Assembly (NCBI RefSeq): GCF_001620065.1
Contig: NZ_LQGV01000001.1
Coordinates: forward strand, 620,001 to 684,000
Origin: Microbacterium sp. TNHR37B
GTDB lineage: Bacteria; Actinomycetota; Actinomycetes; Actinomycetales; Microbacteriaceae
Direction: 5' to 3'
DNA: 64,000 nt
Shown: piece by piece, positions 19,119 to 27,471 of the stretch
Layout of the letters: each line of letters opens with the position of its first letter
Numbering within the stretch: position 1 is the stretch's first letter
The notes under the pieces: generated by a model
The model's database searches: none
Seen by the model: only the letters and a program-made list of their open reading frames with translations
What the model was told of the DNA's origin: nothing
Program-made: the position numbers and the translations under genes

Positions 19119-22100
19119 TCAGACCGAGGTCTTCTCGCGGACGCGCTGCCCGACGACCGCCGAGACACCGTCCTGGCGCATCGAGACGCCGTACAGGGCG
19201 TCGGCGATCTCCATGGTCCGCTTCTGGTGCGTGATGACGATCAGCTGACTCGACGCGCGCAACTGCTCGAAGACGCCCAGCAGACGTCCCAGGTTCGCGT
19301 CGTCGAGCGCCGCCTCCACCTCGTCGAGGATGTAGAAGGGACTCGGCCGGGCCTTGAAGATGGCGGTGAGGAGCGCGACGGCGGCCAATGACCGTTCCCC
19401 ACCGGATAGCAGGGAGAGCCGCTCGATCTTCTTCCCGACGGGACGCACCGAGACGTCGATGCCCGTCGTGAGCGGGTTGTCCGGATCGGTCAGCGAGATG
19501 TTGCCGGATCCTCCGGGGAAGAGGATCGGGAAGACCTCTCCGAAAGCGGTCTTGGTGTCCTCGAACGCAGCGAGGAAGATCGTCTGCATCCTCTCGTCGA
19601 GTTCCTCGATGATCGTCAGCAGATCAGCGCGCGTCTGGGTGAGGTCGGCGAGTTGTTCGGTCAGGAACGCGTGGCGCTGCTCCAAAGCGGCGAACTCTTC
19701 GAGGGCCAGGGGGTTCACACGCCCCAGTTGTGCGAGCTTCCGCTCGGCGTCGCGCAACCGGCGTTCCTGCGCAGCACGGTCGAACGGCTGCGGTTCGTCG
19801 TCGCTCTCACCGGGGATCGGCTGGTCGGGGCCATATTCCGAAACGAGAATGCGTTCGTCCAAGCCGAGCTCGCTGGACACGCGCTCGAGGAGGGAGGTCA
19901 CGTGGAGCTTCTTCTCGTGCATCTGGAGTTCGAGGCCGTGGACGCTCTCTGTCAGGATGCTCAGACGCTCCCGTGCAGACGCCTCCTGCCGACGCAGTTC
20001 CGCGAGCTCGGCGGTGACCGCGGTCCGCGACTGCTCGGCGAGCTCCAGCTCGACCCGCGCCCTGGTCACGGAGCGGTCTACGGATTCCAGAAGCGCGGGA
20101 AGCTGGTCGGAGACCTCCGCGGCAAGGTCGCGCTGCGCGCGCCGGACGACGGCCCGGCGCGCCGCTTCTTCCGCCGCGGCGCGTTCGCGTTCGCGCTGTC
20201 GCTCCAGTTGCACGACGCGGGACTCCGCTGCGCGCACACGCTCCTTGAGCGTCTCGACGTCCAGGCGTGCACGCATCTCGGCGTCGCGGGTCCGTTCGAG
20301 CTCAGCCAAGAGTCCCTCCCGGGCGGAGGCGTCGAGGATCGGGCGGGGTGCCGCGACCGCCTTCTCGTAGGCCTCCGTCGCACTTCGCGCGGCCGACTCG
20401 GCCTCGGCGACGGCCGATTCGGCTTGGCGCACGCCCGCCTCCAGACGCTCGCACTCCGCGACGGCGGCCTCATGACGTACCGTCGCCCGATTGACGAGCT
20501 CCGTATGGGCGGCCAACGCCGCGTCGTGTTCTCGGAGGGTCTGCAGGGAGTCCTTCGTCCGGCGCCGGGCCTCGTTCCAGCCCAGCTGGGCCTCCGCCAA
20601 CGCCTCGCGGAGTGAATCTGCGACCACCGCGATCTCGTCGAGCCGCTCCTGAGCAGCGTCGCGCTCGGCGGCGAGTTCCAGTCGCGAACGGCCACCGCCC
20701 GACCCCGCTCGAAGAGTGAACTCGGTCAGCACCTCGCCGGCACGGGTCACGAGCGTCGACGACGCGGCGGCCTTCGCGCGGAGGGACCGGGCCGCCTCGA
20801 GATCATCGACCACGAAGACGTTCGCCAGCAACCCGACGACGCCCGGCGGCGCCGTGACGATGTCGCGCACGGGGACGGCACCGTCGAGCGAGACGTTCGC
20901 GCTCGCGGCGCCGGCGGCGTCTGCCAGAACGATGTCGACGACACCGAGGTCCGCGTCTCGCGCGGCCGAGGCGTTATCCACCGCGGCGGCGAGATCATCG
21001 ACGAGAAGGCCGTCGGCCAGGGAGCCGAGGGCCGCAGCGACCGCTGCCTCGTACCCGGGGGTGACCTTCACCGCATCGCTCACGAGGCCCCGCACGCCCG
21101 CGCCGCCGCGCCCGATGAGTGCTGCCGCAGCGTTGCGGACATCGAGCGCGCGGCTGAGCGCGGTCGCCTGCGCGCGCAGCGACTCGACCTCGCGTTCAGC
21201 GGCGTGCAGTCTGTCGCGGAGACTGCCCACCCGCGCCTCCGCGTCGGAGGCATCGCGCTGGGCGCGCTCATACGCCGCGGCGTGCTCCGCCGATGACCCC
21301 TCGGGGACGAGCTCGGGGTCGACTCCTTCCAGGGCCTGCTCTGCCTCGACTCGCCGCTGCAAGGCGGCATCCAGCGCGCGCTGCTGCCGTTCCACGGCTC
21401 CACGAACGGCATCCAGTCGCGACGTGGCGGCATCGGCGGCGCCGCGAAGCGTCGTCAACCGCATGTCGTGCTCGGAAACCAGCGCGCTCTGCGCCGCGAT
21501 GTCCACGTCCAGCGCATCGAGCTCCGCGCGGGCGCGAATCACGTCGCGCGCGGCCGCAGCTGCCGCGTCCTGGGCCTCGCCCAGCCCGGAACCGATCTCA
21601 TCGATCTCCGCGCGCGCTTCGTCGATGCTTGCTTGGCTGACGGTCGCGACGTCGATCGCCAGCTGCCCGTCGTCCTCCAGCAGCGCGAGTCGCTGAGCGG
21701 TCAGAGTGGCAAGGCCCCGAAGACGTTCCTGCACCTGCTCGAGGGCGAACGTCGTGGCGCGGGCGCGGTCGACGACATCCGAGCGCTGCTCCGCTTCCCG
21801 CGCGCGGATCAGCTCCGCCAGCTGCCCCGTCTCGTCCTGCAGGACGAGACGCTCGGCGTGACGTTCGTGTTCCGCGCGGGCATGATCGGCCAACTGTGCG
21901 CGCAACCCCACGAGCTCATCGGCGTAGAGCCGGGCCTTCGCGTCCCGGACCACAGCGGCAATGGTCGCGGCCTCGCGGGCGATGTCGGCCTGCTTGCCCA
22001 GAGGTTTGAGCTGCCGGCGCAGCTCGCCCGCCAGGTCGCTCAACCTCGTGAGGTTCGCTTCCATGGCATCGAGCTTGCGGAGGGTCTTCTCCTTGCGCCG

Positions 22101-22613
22101 TCGGTGCTTCAGGATTCCGGCCGCCTCCTCGATGAAGCCGCGGCGATCCTCCGGCGTCGCTTGCAGCACGGTGTCCAGGCGGCCTTGCCCGATGATCACG
22201 TGCATTTCGCGCCCGAGACCCGAATCGCTGAGCAGCTCCTGGACGTCCAGCAACCGGCAGCTCTCGCCGTTGATCGCGTACTCGCTCGTTCCATTGCGGA
22301 AGAGCGTGCGGCTGATCGTCACTTCGGAGTACTCGATCGGAAGCGCACCGTCGGAGTTGTCGATCGTGAGCTGTACTTCGGCGCGCCCGAGAGGACCACG
22401 CGTCGCCGTTCCCGCGAAGATGACGTCTTCCATCTTGCCGCCACGGAGGGTCTTGGCTCCCTGCTCGCCCATCACCCAGGCGAGCGCGTCGACGACGTTC
22501 GACTTGCCGGAACCATTGGGTCCCACGATGCAGGTGACGCCGGGTTCGAGCGCGAATGTGGTCGGCTGTGCGAAGGACTTGAAGCCTTTGAGCGTCACGC
22601 TCTTCAGGTGCAT
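19119..22613 (-). CDS. smc: Chromosome segregation protein SMC
   Basis: A 1164-aa structural-maintenance-of-chromosomes ATPase. The N-terminal head has Walker A GPNGSGKS (31-38). Two long coiled coils flank a hinge (around LIGRGGAGVRGLVSDAV to VGLLANVFVVDDL). The C-terminal head has the signature LSGGERSLAAVALL and Walker B YILDEVEAALDD. The start MHLKSVTLKGFKSFA is fixed by homology; about 137 codons of open frame upstream overlap the divergent leader ORF region and are rejected. Confidence 0.96.
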   Translation of the reverse strand: MHLKSVTLKGFKSFAQPTTFALEPGVTCIVGPNGSGKSNVVDALAWVMGEQGAKTLRGGKMEDVIFAGTATRGPLGRAEVQLTIDNSDGALPIEYSEVTISRTLFRNGTSEYAINGESCRLLDVQELLSDSGLGREMHVIIGQGRLDTVLQATPEDRRGFIEEAAGILKHRRRKEKTLRKLDAMEANLTRLSDLAGELRRQLKPLGKQADIAREAATIAAVVRDAKARLYADELVGLRAQLADHARAEHERHAERLVLQDETGQLAELIRAREAEQRSDVVDRARATTFALEQVQERLRGLATLTAQRLALLEDDGQLAIDVATVSQASIDEARAEIDEIGSGLGEAQDAAAAAARDVIRARAELDALDVDIAAQSALVSEHDMRLTTLRGAADAATSRLDAVRGAVERQQRALDAALQRRVEAEQALEGVDPELVPEGSSAEHAAAYERAQRDASDAEARVGSLRDRLHAAEREVESLRAQATALSRALDVRNAAAALIGRGGAGVRGLVSDAVKVTPGYEAAVAAALGSLADGLLVDDLAAAVDNASAARDADLGVVDIVLADAAGAASANVSLDGAVPVRDIVTAPPGVVGLLANVFVVDDLEAARSLRAKAAASSTLVTRAGEVLTEFTLRAGSGGGRSRLELAAERDAAQERLDEIAVVADSLREALAEAQLGWNEARRRTKDSLQTLREHDAALAAHTELVNRATVRHEAAVAECERLEAGVRQAESAVAEAESAARSATEAYEKAVAAPRPILDASAREGLLAELERTRDAEMRARLDVETLKERVRAAESRVVQLERQRERERAAAEEAARRAVVRRAQRDLAAEVSDQLPALLESVDRSVTRARVELELAEQSRTAVTAELAELRRQEASARERLSILTESVHGLELQMHEKKLHVTSLLERVSSELGLDERILVSEYGPDQPIPGESDDEPQPFDRAAQERRLRDAERKLAQLGRVNPLALEEFAALEQRHAFLTEQLADLTQTRADLLTIIEELDERMQTIFLAAFEDTKTAFGEVFPILFPGGSGNISLTDPDNPLTTGIDVSVRPVGKKIERLSLLSGGERSLAAVALLTAIFKARPSPFYILDEVEAALDDANLGRLLGVFEQLRASSQLIVITHQKRTMEIADALYGVSMRQDGVSAVVGQRVREKTSV

Positions 22614-22708
22614 TCGGGGTTCCTCCACGGACAGGGTGTGTGGCTCCACCGTAGCGGACGGTGCCACGGAATCCCGGGAGCACCGACACGCCGTATCGCG
22701 GCCCTGGC

Positions 22709-22738
22709 TTGACGCTGCCGACGATTTCCCACTAGTCT
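22709..22738 (+). promoter_or_regulatory. Promoter of the leader ORF/orphan/GNAT locus
   Basis: TTGACG (22709-22714) and TAGTCT (22733-22738) are separated by 18 bases, one of the best sigma-70-like matches in the window. The predicted transcript starts near 22745, about 33 bases before the 34-codon ORF. Confidence 0.6.
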
Positions 22739-22777
22739 GCGAAGTCGCGTCCGAAGTCGAGAAAGGAGGTCCCGAAG

Positions 22778-22882
22778 ATGATGCACATGATGAACAGCGG
22801 AGTAACCGCTTCCCGTCGCGCGTACACCGGGACCCGCTCCTTCGGATTCGCGCCGAACGCCGCCATCGTCGCGTTCCACTGA
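22778..22882 (+). CDS. 34-aa upstream ORF (putative leader peptide)
   Basis: The ORF runs from ATG 22778 to TGA 22882 and encodes 34 residues starting MMHMMNSGVTASRRAYTGTR and ending AAIVAFH. AAAGGAGGT at 22762-22770 is an essentially perfect Shine-Dalgarno sequence at good spacing, and a clear promoter lies just upstream. No domain or signal peptide is recognised. With a hairpin-rich 144-nt stretch before the next ORF, which lacks its own ribosome binding site, it looks like a regulatory leader. Expression is unproven. Confidence 0.55.
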   Translation: MMHMMNSGVTASRRAYTGTRSFGFAPNAAIVAFH

Positions 22883-22941
22883 CCCCGCCGGAGGACTGTG
22901 CCCGTGTGGCACGTCCTGTCCGTGTCCGGTCAACCGTCTCT

Positions 22942-22975
22942 CGTGCTGCGGCACGTCCCTCGCCGCCCCGGCGGC
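22942..22975 (+). promoter_or_regulatory. Hairpins in the leader between uORF and orphan gene
   Basis: Two short stem-loops lie close together: CGTGC-TGCG-GCACG (22942-22955) and GCCGCC-CC-GGCGGC (22962-22975). They are about 50 bases upstream of the next start. They could form attenuator or translation-control structures, but could also be chance in GC-rich DNA. Confidence 0.35.
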
Positions 22976-23026
22976 ACCTCTCCGTCGCGCTCGCGACAAC
23001 ATCTCCGCTCGAATGGACATTCACTC

Positions 23027-23296
23027 ATGAACACCACCCTTACCGCGCCGCAGCGCGTCCTCGACGAATCCACGTCGCAGGATGCCGTCTCCACCACGCT
23101 GCAATTGAACGCACCACGTACCGCGCTCCTCGATCGGATCGCCCTGCGCATCGCACTCAAGCTGCTCTTGTGGAGCACACGGCCACCTGATCATTCAGAC
23201 GCCGTCGCTCGTGCGCTCCGTCATCAGGAGCTCCGTCGAGAACGCGAACAGCGAGAACTGCGCTGGGAACTGCAGCGCCACTTCACACACATCTGA
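23027..23296 (+). CDS. Orphan 89-aa helical protein
   Basis: An 89-aa protein of unknown family. The middle has an amphipathic helix (RTALLDRIALRIALKLLLWS) and the C-terminal 30 residues are highly charged and probably helical (ELRREREQRELRWELQRHF). Codon third positions are poorer in G+C than in the neighbours, which may mean recent origin or relaxed selection. No Shine-Dalgarno precedes ATG 23027. A five-codon ORF (23013-23030) ends across this ATG in an ATGA overlap, allowing reinitiation. The gene lies between the leader ORF and a GNAT acetyltransferase. Confidence 0.6.
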   Translation: MNTTLTAPQRVLDESTSQDAVSTTLQLNAPRTALLDRIALRIALKLLLWSTRPPDHSDAVARALRHQELRREREQRELRWELQRHFTHI

Positions 23297-23316
23297 ATCA
23301 CCCCGCCCGCCGCGAT

Positions 23317-23356
23317 GGCCGGTGCCGGATCGCGTACGAACGCAACGGCACCGGCC
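23317..23356 (+). terminator. Large hairpin between orphan gene and acetyltransferase
   Basis: A perfect 11-bp inverted repeat, GGCCGGTGCCG (23317-23327) with CGGCACCGGCC (23346-23356), and an 18-nt loop. It lies 20 bases after the 89-aa ORF and 23 bases before the acetyltransferase start. It could be a terminator or partial attenuator that lowers acetyltransferase expression relative to the small ORF. Confidence 0.5.
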
Positions 23357-23379
23357 CGCGGCCCACCCGAAGGAATCCC

Positions 23380-24468
23380 ATGGACACGGATCTCGACGTC
23401 GAATTCCGCCCTCTCCACATCCCCGCTCGCGCAGCCGACTCGGACGCCGCCGACTTCGCCGAGATGACGCGCGTGCGCAACGAGGTGTACCGAGAGATCA
23501 TCGGCAACGACGATGATGCGCGCACGGCCGCTGAGCTGCTGCCGCACTTTCACCCGAATCCCGACGAGAGACGATTCATGTGGATCGTCGTGGCGAGCGG
23601 CGAGGTCGTCGGGCGCGTGGGTGTCGATCTCCCGCAGGAGCAGGGATCGCGAAGCGCGTTCTGGCTCATCGAACTGTTGCGATCGCACCAGGGCCGGGGC
23701 ATCGGAACCGCCGCCTACGCACTCGTGGAGCGCACGGCACGAGAGCACGGGAGATCGGTGCTGCAGTCCTGGGCGTTCCACGCCCACGACACCTCCGACG
23801 CCGGGGAGCGCCTGCAGCCCCCGACGGGCTTCGGCACGATCCCGGTGGACCGTGCCGCGCGCTTCTTCCTCGCGAACGGGTACACGCTCGAGCAGGTCGA
23901 GCGCCGCAGCGATCTCGATCTGGCCGCTTCAGCGGAGACCGTGGACCGGTTGCTGGTCGACGCCGAGCGCGCCTCGGCCGGGCATCGCGTGGTGCAGTGG
24001 CAGGCACCGACCGCTGCCGAGCACCGCGATGGGTACGCCTGGATGAAGTCGCGCATGTCCACCGACGCACCGGTGGCGGGGCTGGAGATCGATGAGGAGC
24101 GCTGGGACGCCGATCGCGTCCTGCGCCACGAGGCCCGCTGGCGGGATGCCGGGATGACCGTTCTCATCACCGCGGCCCAACACATCGACAGCGGGCGGCT
24201 CGTGGCCTTCAACGAACTCGTGATCGGGTCCGATCTCACGCGACCCACCCATCAGGAGGACACGCTCGTCTTGCGTGAGCACCGCGGGCACCGCCTCGGC
24301 CAGCTCGTGAAGTGCGCCGCGCTGCGCGCGTGGCGCGACATCGCGCCCTCCTCCCCGAAGGTCACCACGTACAACGCGGAGGAGAACCGCCCCATGCTCG
24401 ACATCAACGAGGCGATCGGCTTCCGTCCCGTCGGCTACGAGGGAGCGTGGAAGAAGATCCTCGACTGA
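23380..24468 (+). CDS. Tandem GNAT-domain N-acetyltransferase
   Basis: A 362-aa protein with two GNAT-like halves. The first (about 1-185) has the acetyl-CoA loop SHQGRGIGTAAY. The second (about 200-362) has LREHRGHRLGQLVKCAAL and ends in the conserved FRPVGYEGAWKK. Such double-GNAT proteins in Actinobacteria resemble mycothiol synthase and antibiotic acetyltransferases, but the substrate cannot be read from the sequence. AAGGAATCCC is the ribosome binding site. It is preceded by a hairpin and the leader locus. Confidence 0.82.
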   Translation: MDTDLDVEFRPLHIPARAADSDAADFAEMTRVRNEVYREIIGNDDDARTAAELLPHFHPNPDERRFMWIVVASGEVVGRVGVDLPQEQGSRSAFWLIELLRSHQGRGIGTAAYALVERTAREHGRSVLQSWAFHAHDTSDAGERLQPPTGFGTIPVDRAARFFLANGYTLEQVERRSDLDLAASAETVDRLLVDAERASAGHRVVQWQAPTAAEHRDGYAWMKSRMSTDAPVAGLEIDEERWDADRVLRHEARWRDAGMTVLITAAQHIDSGRLVAFNELVIGSDLTRPTHQEDTLVLREHRGHRLGQLVKCAALRAWRDIAPSSPKVTTYNAEENRPMLDINEAIGFRPVGYEGAWKKILD

Positions 24469-24483
24469 GCGTCTCACGCGCGT

Positions 24484-24517
24484 CGCTGAGCCGTGCCGTG
24501 GAAGGCGGGGCTCAGCG
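24484..24517. terminator. Bidirectional terminator candidate between GNAT gene and mutM
   Basis: Inverted repeat CGCTGAGCC (24484-24492) with GGCTCAGCG (24509-24517) and a 16-nt loop, between two convergent genes. Its distal arm covers the mutM stop codon. Confidence 0.4.
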
Positions 24518-25411
24518 GCGGCGCAGGCGCTGACAGCGTGGGCAGTAGTGCGAGGACCGATTCGTGAATGCGACGCGGACGATCTTCGCTCCGCACCGGG
24601 GACACGCCTTCCCGGTCTGACCGTACGCATTGAGGCTGTGCGCGAAGTAGCCCGCCTGGCCGTTCACGTTGACGTACTGCGCATCGAAGCTCGTGCCACC
24701 TTCGGCCAGCGCCTTCTGCAGCACGAGGCGGACCTCCGCGAGTAGCCGGCGTGCCGTGCGGGACGAGAGTTCCTGCGCCGGTGTCTCGGGGTGCACGCGC
24801 GCCGCCCACAGAGACTCATCGGCGTAGATATTGCCGATACCGCTGACGATCGTCTGGTCGAGCAGCACCCGCTTGATCGCCGCCTTCCGCGGTGCCAGAT
24901 GACCGAGGAACGCAGCGTCGGAGAATGCCGGGTCCAGGGGATCCCGCGCGATGTGCGCGACCTGGGTCGGCACCGTCGCCTCCTCCGTCCCCCATCCGCC
25001 CGCGCGCCCGTCCGTCGTCGGCACGAGGGCGTCGAGCGCCAACGAACCGAACGTGCGCTGATCGGCGAACACGACGGCCAGCTCACCATGTTGGGGATGA
25101 TCCAGGAAGAGCCGGATCCGCTCGTGGCGTTCCCGAGGAGCGTCGGGCGCCCGCAGCAGCAGTTGGCCGCTCATCCCGAGGTGACCGACGAGAGCGTGCG
25201 CGGAGTCCGCGACGGGGATCCAGAGAAACTTGCCTCGGCGCGCCGGAGCCTTCAGCAGAGCGCCGGTGAGACGGCGCTCAAAATCGTTCACGCTCCCCGA
25301 ATGGCGCGTGAGCGCGCGAGCGTCGTGGACCTCGACCGCGGCGACGAAGGCCCCGGACACCGCGGGCGCGAGCCCCGCGCGAACGACGTCGACTTCGGGG
25401 AGCTCAGGCAC
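24512..25411 (-). CDS. mutM: Formamidopyrimidine-DNA glycosylase
   Basis: A 299-aa base-excision repair enzyme removing 8-oxoguanine and formamidopyrimidines. The catalytic N-terminal PELPEV (Pro2, Glu3) follows a GTG start. The helix-two-turn-helix is in the middle (IYADESLWAARVHP) and a complete zinc finger (CPRCGAK...HYCPRCQ) ends the protein. The start overlaps the rnc stop by 8 bases, the normal rnc-mutM order. Confidence 0.96.
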   Translation of the reverse strand: MPELPEVDVVRAGLAPAVSGAFVAAVEVHDARALTRHSGSVNDFERRLTGALLKAPARRGKFLWIPVADSAHALVGHLGMSGQLLLRAPDAPRERHERIRLFLDHPQHGELAVVFADQRTFGSLALDALVPTTDGRAGGWGTEEATVPTQVAHIARDPLDPAFSDAAFLGHLAPRKAAIKRVLLDQTIVSGIGNIYADESLWAARVHPETPAQELSSRTARRLLAEVRLVLQKALAEGGTSFDAQYVNVNGQAGYFAHSLNAYGQTGKACPRCGAKIVRVAFTNRSSHYCPRCQRLRRR

Positions 25412-26096
25412 GGCTGGACAACTGGCGCCAGACGGCGAGGGCGCCGGCCATCTCGGCCTGCTTCTTGCTGGAGCCGATCCCCGTCGACATGACCTCCCCC
25501 ACCGTCACGGTGGCGGTGAACCGGCGGTGATGGTCGGGGCCCTCCGCGGTGATGGCGTACGTGGGCGGAGACAGGCTCAAGCGTGCGGCGAGCTCCTGCA
25601 GGCTCGTCTTCGGGTCCATGGCGGCCCCATAGCGCGCCGGGTCGGCCAAGAGCGGCTCGAGCAGGCGGAGCACGAGCGTGGTGGCCGCTTCGGCCCCGGC
25701 CGAGAGGAACGTGGCGCCGAAGACCGCTTCCATCGTGTCGGCGAGGATCGAGTCCTTGTCGCGCCCGCCGGTCTGGTCTTCACCGCGACCGAGCCGAAGA
25801 TGCTCGCCCAGCCCGATGGTGCGGGCCACCTCGGCGAGGGCGACAGTTGAGACGACGCTCGCGCGGCGCTTCGCCAGGGATCCTTCGTCGAGCTCGGGAT
25901 GCCGGGTGAAGAGGTGGACCGTCACGGCCTGCCCGAGAATCGAGTCACCCAGGAACTCCAGGCGTTCGTTGTGCGGGATCGCGCCATTTTCGTACGCGTA
26001 CGAACGGTGTGTCAGCGCCAGCGACAGAAGCTCGGGGTCGATGTCGACCCCGAGCTTGCCGATGAGCGCTGCGTGCTCGTGAGAAACGTCTGTCAC
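25404..26096 (-). CDS. rnc: Ribonuclease III
   Basis: A 230-aa double-strand-specific ribonuclease that processes rRNA. The catalytic signature HNERLEFLGDSILG and the second metal site DTMEAVFGA are present, and a dsRNA-binding domain (DPKTSLQELAAR to SSKKQAEMAGALAVW) ends the protein. I use GTG 26096 (VTDVSHEH), which clears the rpmF stop by 14 bases; the longer open frame would read through rpmF. Confidence 0.95.
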   Translation of the reverse strand: MTDVSHEHAALIGKLGVDIDPELLSLALTHRSYAYENGAIPHNERLEFLGDSILGQAVTVHLFTRHPELDEGSLAKRRASVVSTVALAEVARTIGLGEHLRLGRGEDQTGGRDKDSILADTMEAVFGATFLSAGAEAATTLVLRLLEPLLADPARYGAAMDPKTSLQELAARLSLSPPTYAITAEGPDHHRRFTATVTVGEVMSTGIGSSKKQAEMAGALAVWRQLSSRA

Positions 26097-26110
26097 GACG
26101 TCACCGTCGT

Positions 26111-26320
26111 TCAGACGTCGGCGACCTTGCGGCCCTTGTACTCGAGGAACAGCTCGGTGCCCTGCGAGTCGGTGACGACCTTCGCCTGGTGAGGACGGCT
26201 GTAGACGACCTTGCCGTTCTCGACTGTCTTGACCAGCGCGGGCGCCTCGGCCTTCCACTGCGCACGGCGCGAACGCGTGTTGGAGCGGGAGACCTTCCGC
26301 TTCGGGGGGTTACCTGCCAT
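26111..26320 (-). CDS. rpmF: 50S ribosomal protein L32
   Basis: A 69-aa L32 beginning [20 protein letters not shown]. It has no cysteines, so it is the zinc-free form, as usual in this group. It is the third gene of coaD-DUF177-rpmF-rnc-mutM, with only 2 bases between it and the DUF177 stop. Confidence 0.96.
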   Translation of the reverse strand: MAGNPPKRKVSRSNTRSRRAQWKAEAPALVKTVENGKVVYSRPHQAKVVTDSQGTELFLEYKGRKVADV

Positions 26321-26322
26321 GG

Positions 26323-26886
26323 CTAACTCTTCTCTGTATCGGCGGCGTCAGGGCGCGTTGCCTGGACGTCGTGGTCTGGTTTGAGGGCCTTCAGCGCGGC
26401 CCAGCGCACGTCGATCGGGGTTTCCGCAACCGATCCCTCTGCCCGCCTGTCGCCCGTTGTCGGGTCGAGCCCGGGGCAATCCGGCTGACAGACCGGTTGG
26501 AATGGAAGCGACAGGACGATCGAATCCCTGACCAGAGTTTCAAGATCCACGTGGTCGTCTTGAACCTCGAAGTCATTCGCTTCCGATCCAGGATACCCGA
26601 AGAGCTCTTGAAACTCGACTTGGACGGGCTCGGCGATTTCCCGCAGGCATCGACCGCAGACCCCGTCATAGCGCGTATCGATCTCCGCGGTGACCAGGAT
26701 CCCTTCGTGAACCGACTCCAGGCGGACGTCGATCATGACGGGTGTGCCCTGTTCGACAGCGACGAGCCCTTCGCCCCACTTGTCGGGGGCCTCCGTCTGG
26801 AGGGAGTGCTCGCGCATCTCCCCGGGGCGGTGGACGATGTCGCGTACGGGGAGCACGAAGGGTCCGTTCAGGTGACGACGGGACAT
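26323..26886 (-). CDS. DUF177/YceD family protein
   Basis: A 187-aa protein of the YceD (DUF177) family, which accompanies rpmF in most bacteria and is linked to 23S rRNA/50S accumulation. The family's two CxxC-like pairs are visible ([10 protein letters not shown] and [12 protein letters not shown]). The start ATG 26886 has GAGGAGG upstream; a longer open frame runs into coaD and is rejected. Confidence 0.93.
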   Translation of the reverse strand: MSRRHLNGPFVLPVRDIVHRPGEMREHSLQTEAPDKWGEGLVAVEQGTPVMIDVRLESVHEGILVTAEIDTRYDGVCGRCLREIAEPVQVEFQELFGYPGSEANDFEVQDDHVDLETLVRDSIVLSLPFQPVCQPDCPGLDPTTGDRRAEGSVAETPIDVRWAALKALKPDHDVQATRPDAADTEKS

Positions 26887-26896
26887 GGCGGCCTCC

Positions 26897-27394
26897 TCAG
26901 TTCTCTCGCGAGCCGGTATCGAGGAATCGTGCCACCGGCGGCGGCACGAACGGCGAGACGTCGCCGCCCAGCGCGGCGACCTGCCGGACGAGGGAGCTCG
27001 AGACCATCGCGTGCGCCGGGTCGGGAAGGAGGAACACCGTCTCGACATGAGCGAGATGCCGGTTCACGATGGCCATCGGGGTCTCATACGCCACGTCGAC
27101 CTGCGAACGGATGCCCTTCACGAGCACCCCGGCGCCCACGTCGGTCGCGTAGTCAACGAGCAGTCCCATGCTCCACGAGGCGACGACGATGTCTCCTTCG
27201 ATGCCGGCATCAGCCACGGACTGCTCCAAGAGCGTCAGGCGCTGCGCGATCGGCAGCATGGCCTCTTTTCCCGGGTTGTGCACCACCAGCACGTGGAGCT
27301 GATCGTAGAGCGAGGCAGCCCGGCGGATGACATCGAGGTGACCGAGGGTCGGAGGGTCGAACGATCCGGGGACGACCGCGATGCGGTTGTTCAT
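26897..27394 (-). CDS. coaD: Pantetheine-phosphate adenylyltransferase
   Basis: A 165-aa enzyme making dephospho-CoA from 4'-phosphopantetheine and ATP. The nucleotidyltransferase motif [11 protein letters not shown] (TLGH at 16-19) and the C-terminal [14 protein letters not shown] block are present. It starts the coaD-DUF177-rpmF-rnc-mutM series, 77 bases after recG. Confidence 0.96.
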   Translation of the reverse strand: MNNRIAVVPGSFDPPTLGHLDVIRRAASLYDQLHVLVVHNPGKEAMLPIAQRLTLLEQSVADAGIEGDIVVASWSMGLLVDYATDVGAGVLVKGIRSQVDVAYETPMAIVNRHLAHVETVFLLPDPAHAMVSSSLVRQVAALGGDVSPFVPPPVARFLDTGSREN

Positions 27395-27471
27395 GCCTCC
27401 AGCCTACCGGTGGGCTCCGCGCTCGAGCCGGTCCTGCATACGGAGGTCTCGCCGCCGGAGCGGTTCCGGCC

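Noticed and set aside
22614..23024. N-terminal extension of SMC by 137 residues
   Set aside because: Homology begins at MHLKSVTLKGF; the extension would run across the promoter and the 34-codon ORF on the other strand.
26111..26320. L32 as a zinc-free stress paralogue
   Set aside because: The cysteine-free form is the ordinary housekeeping L32 in this group and sits in its normal operon, so no special meaning is claimed.
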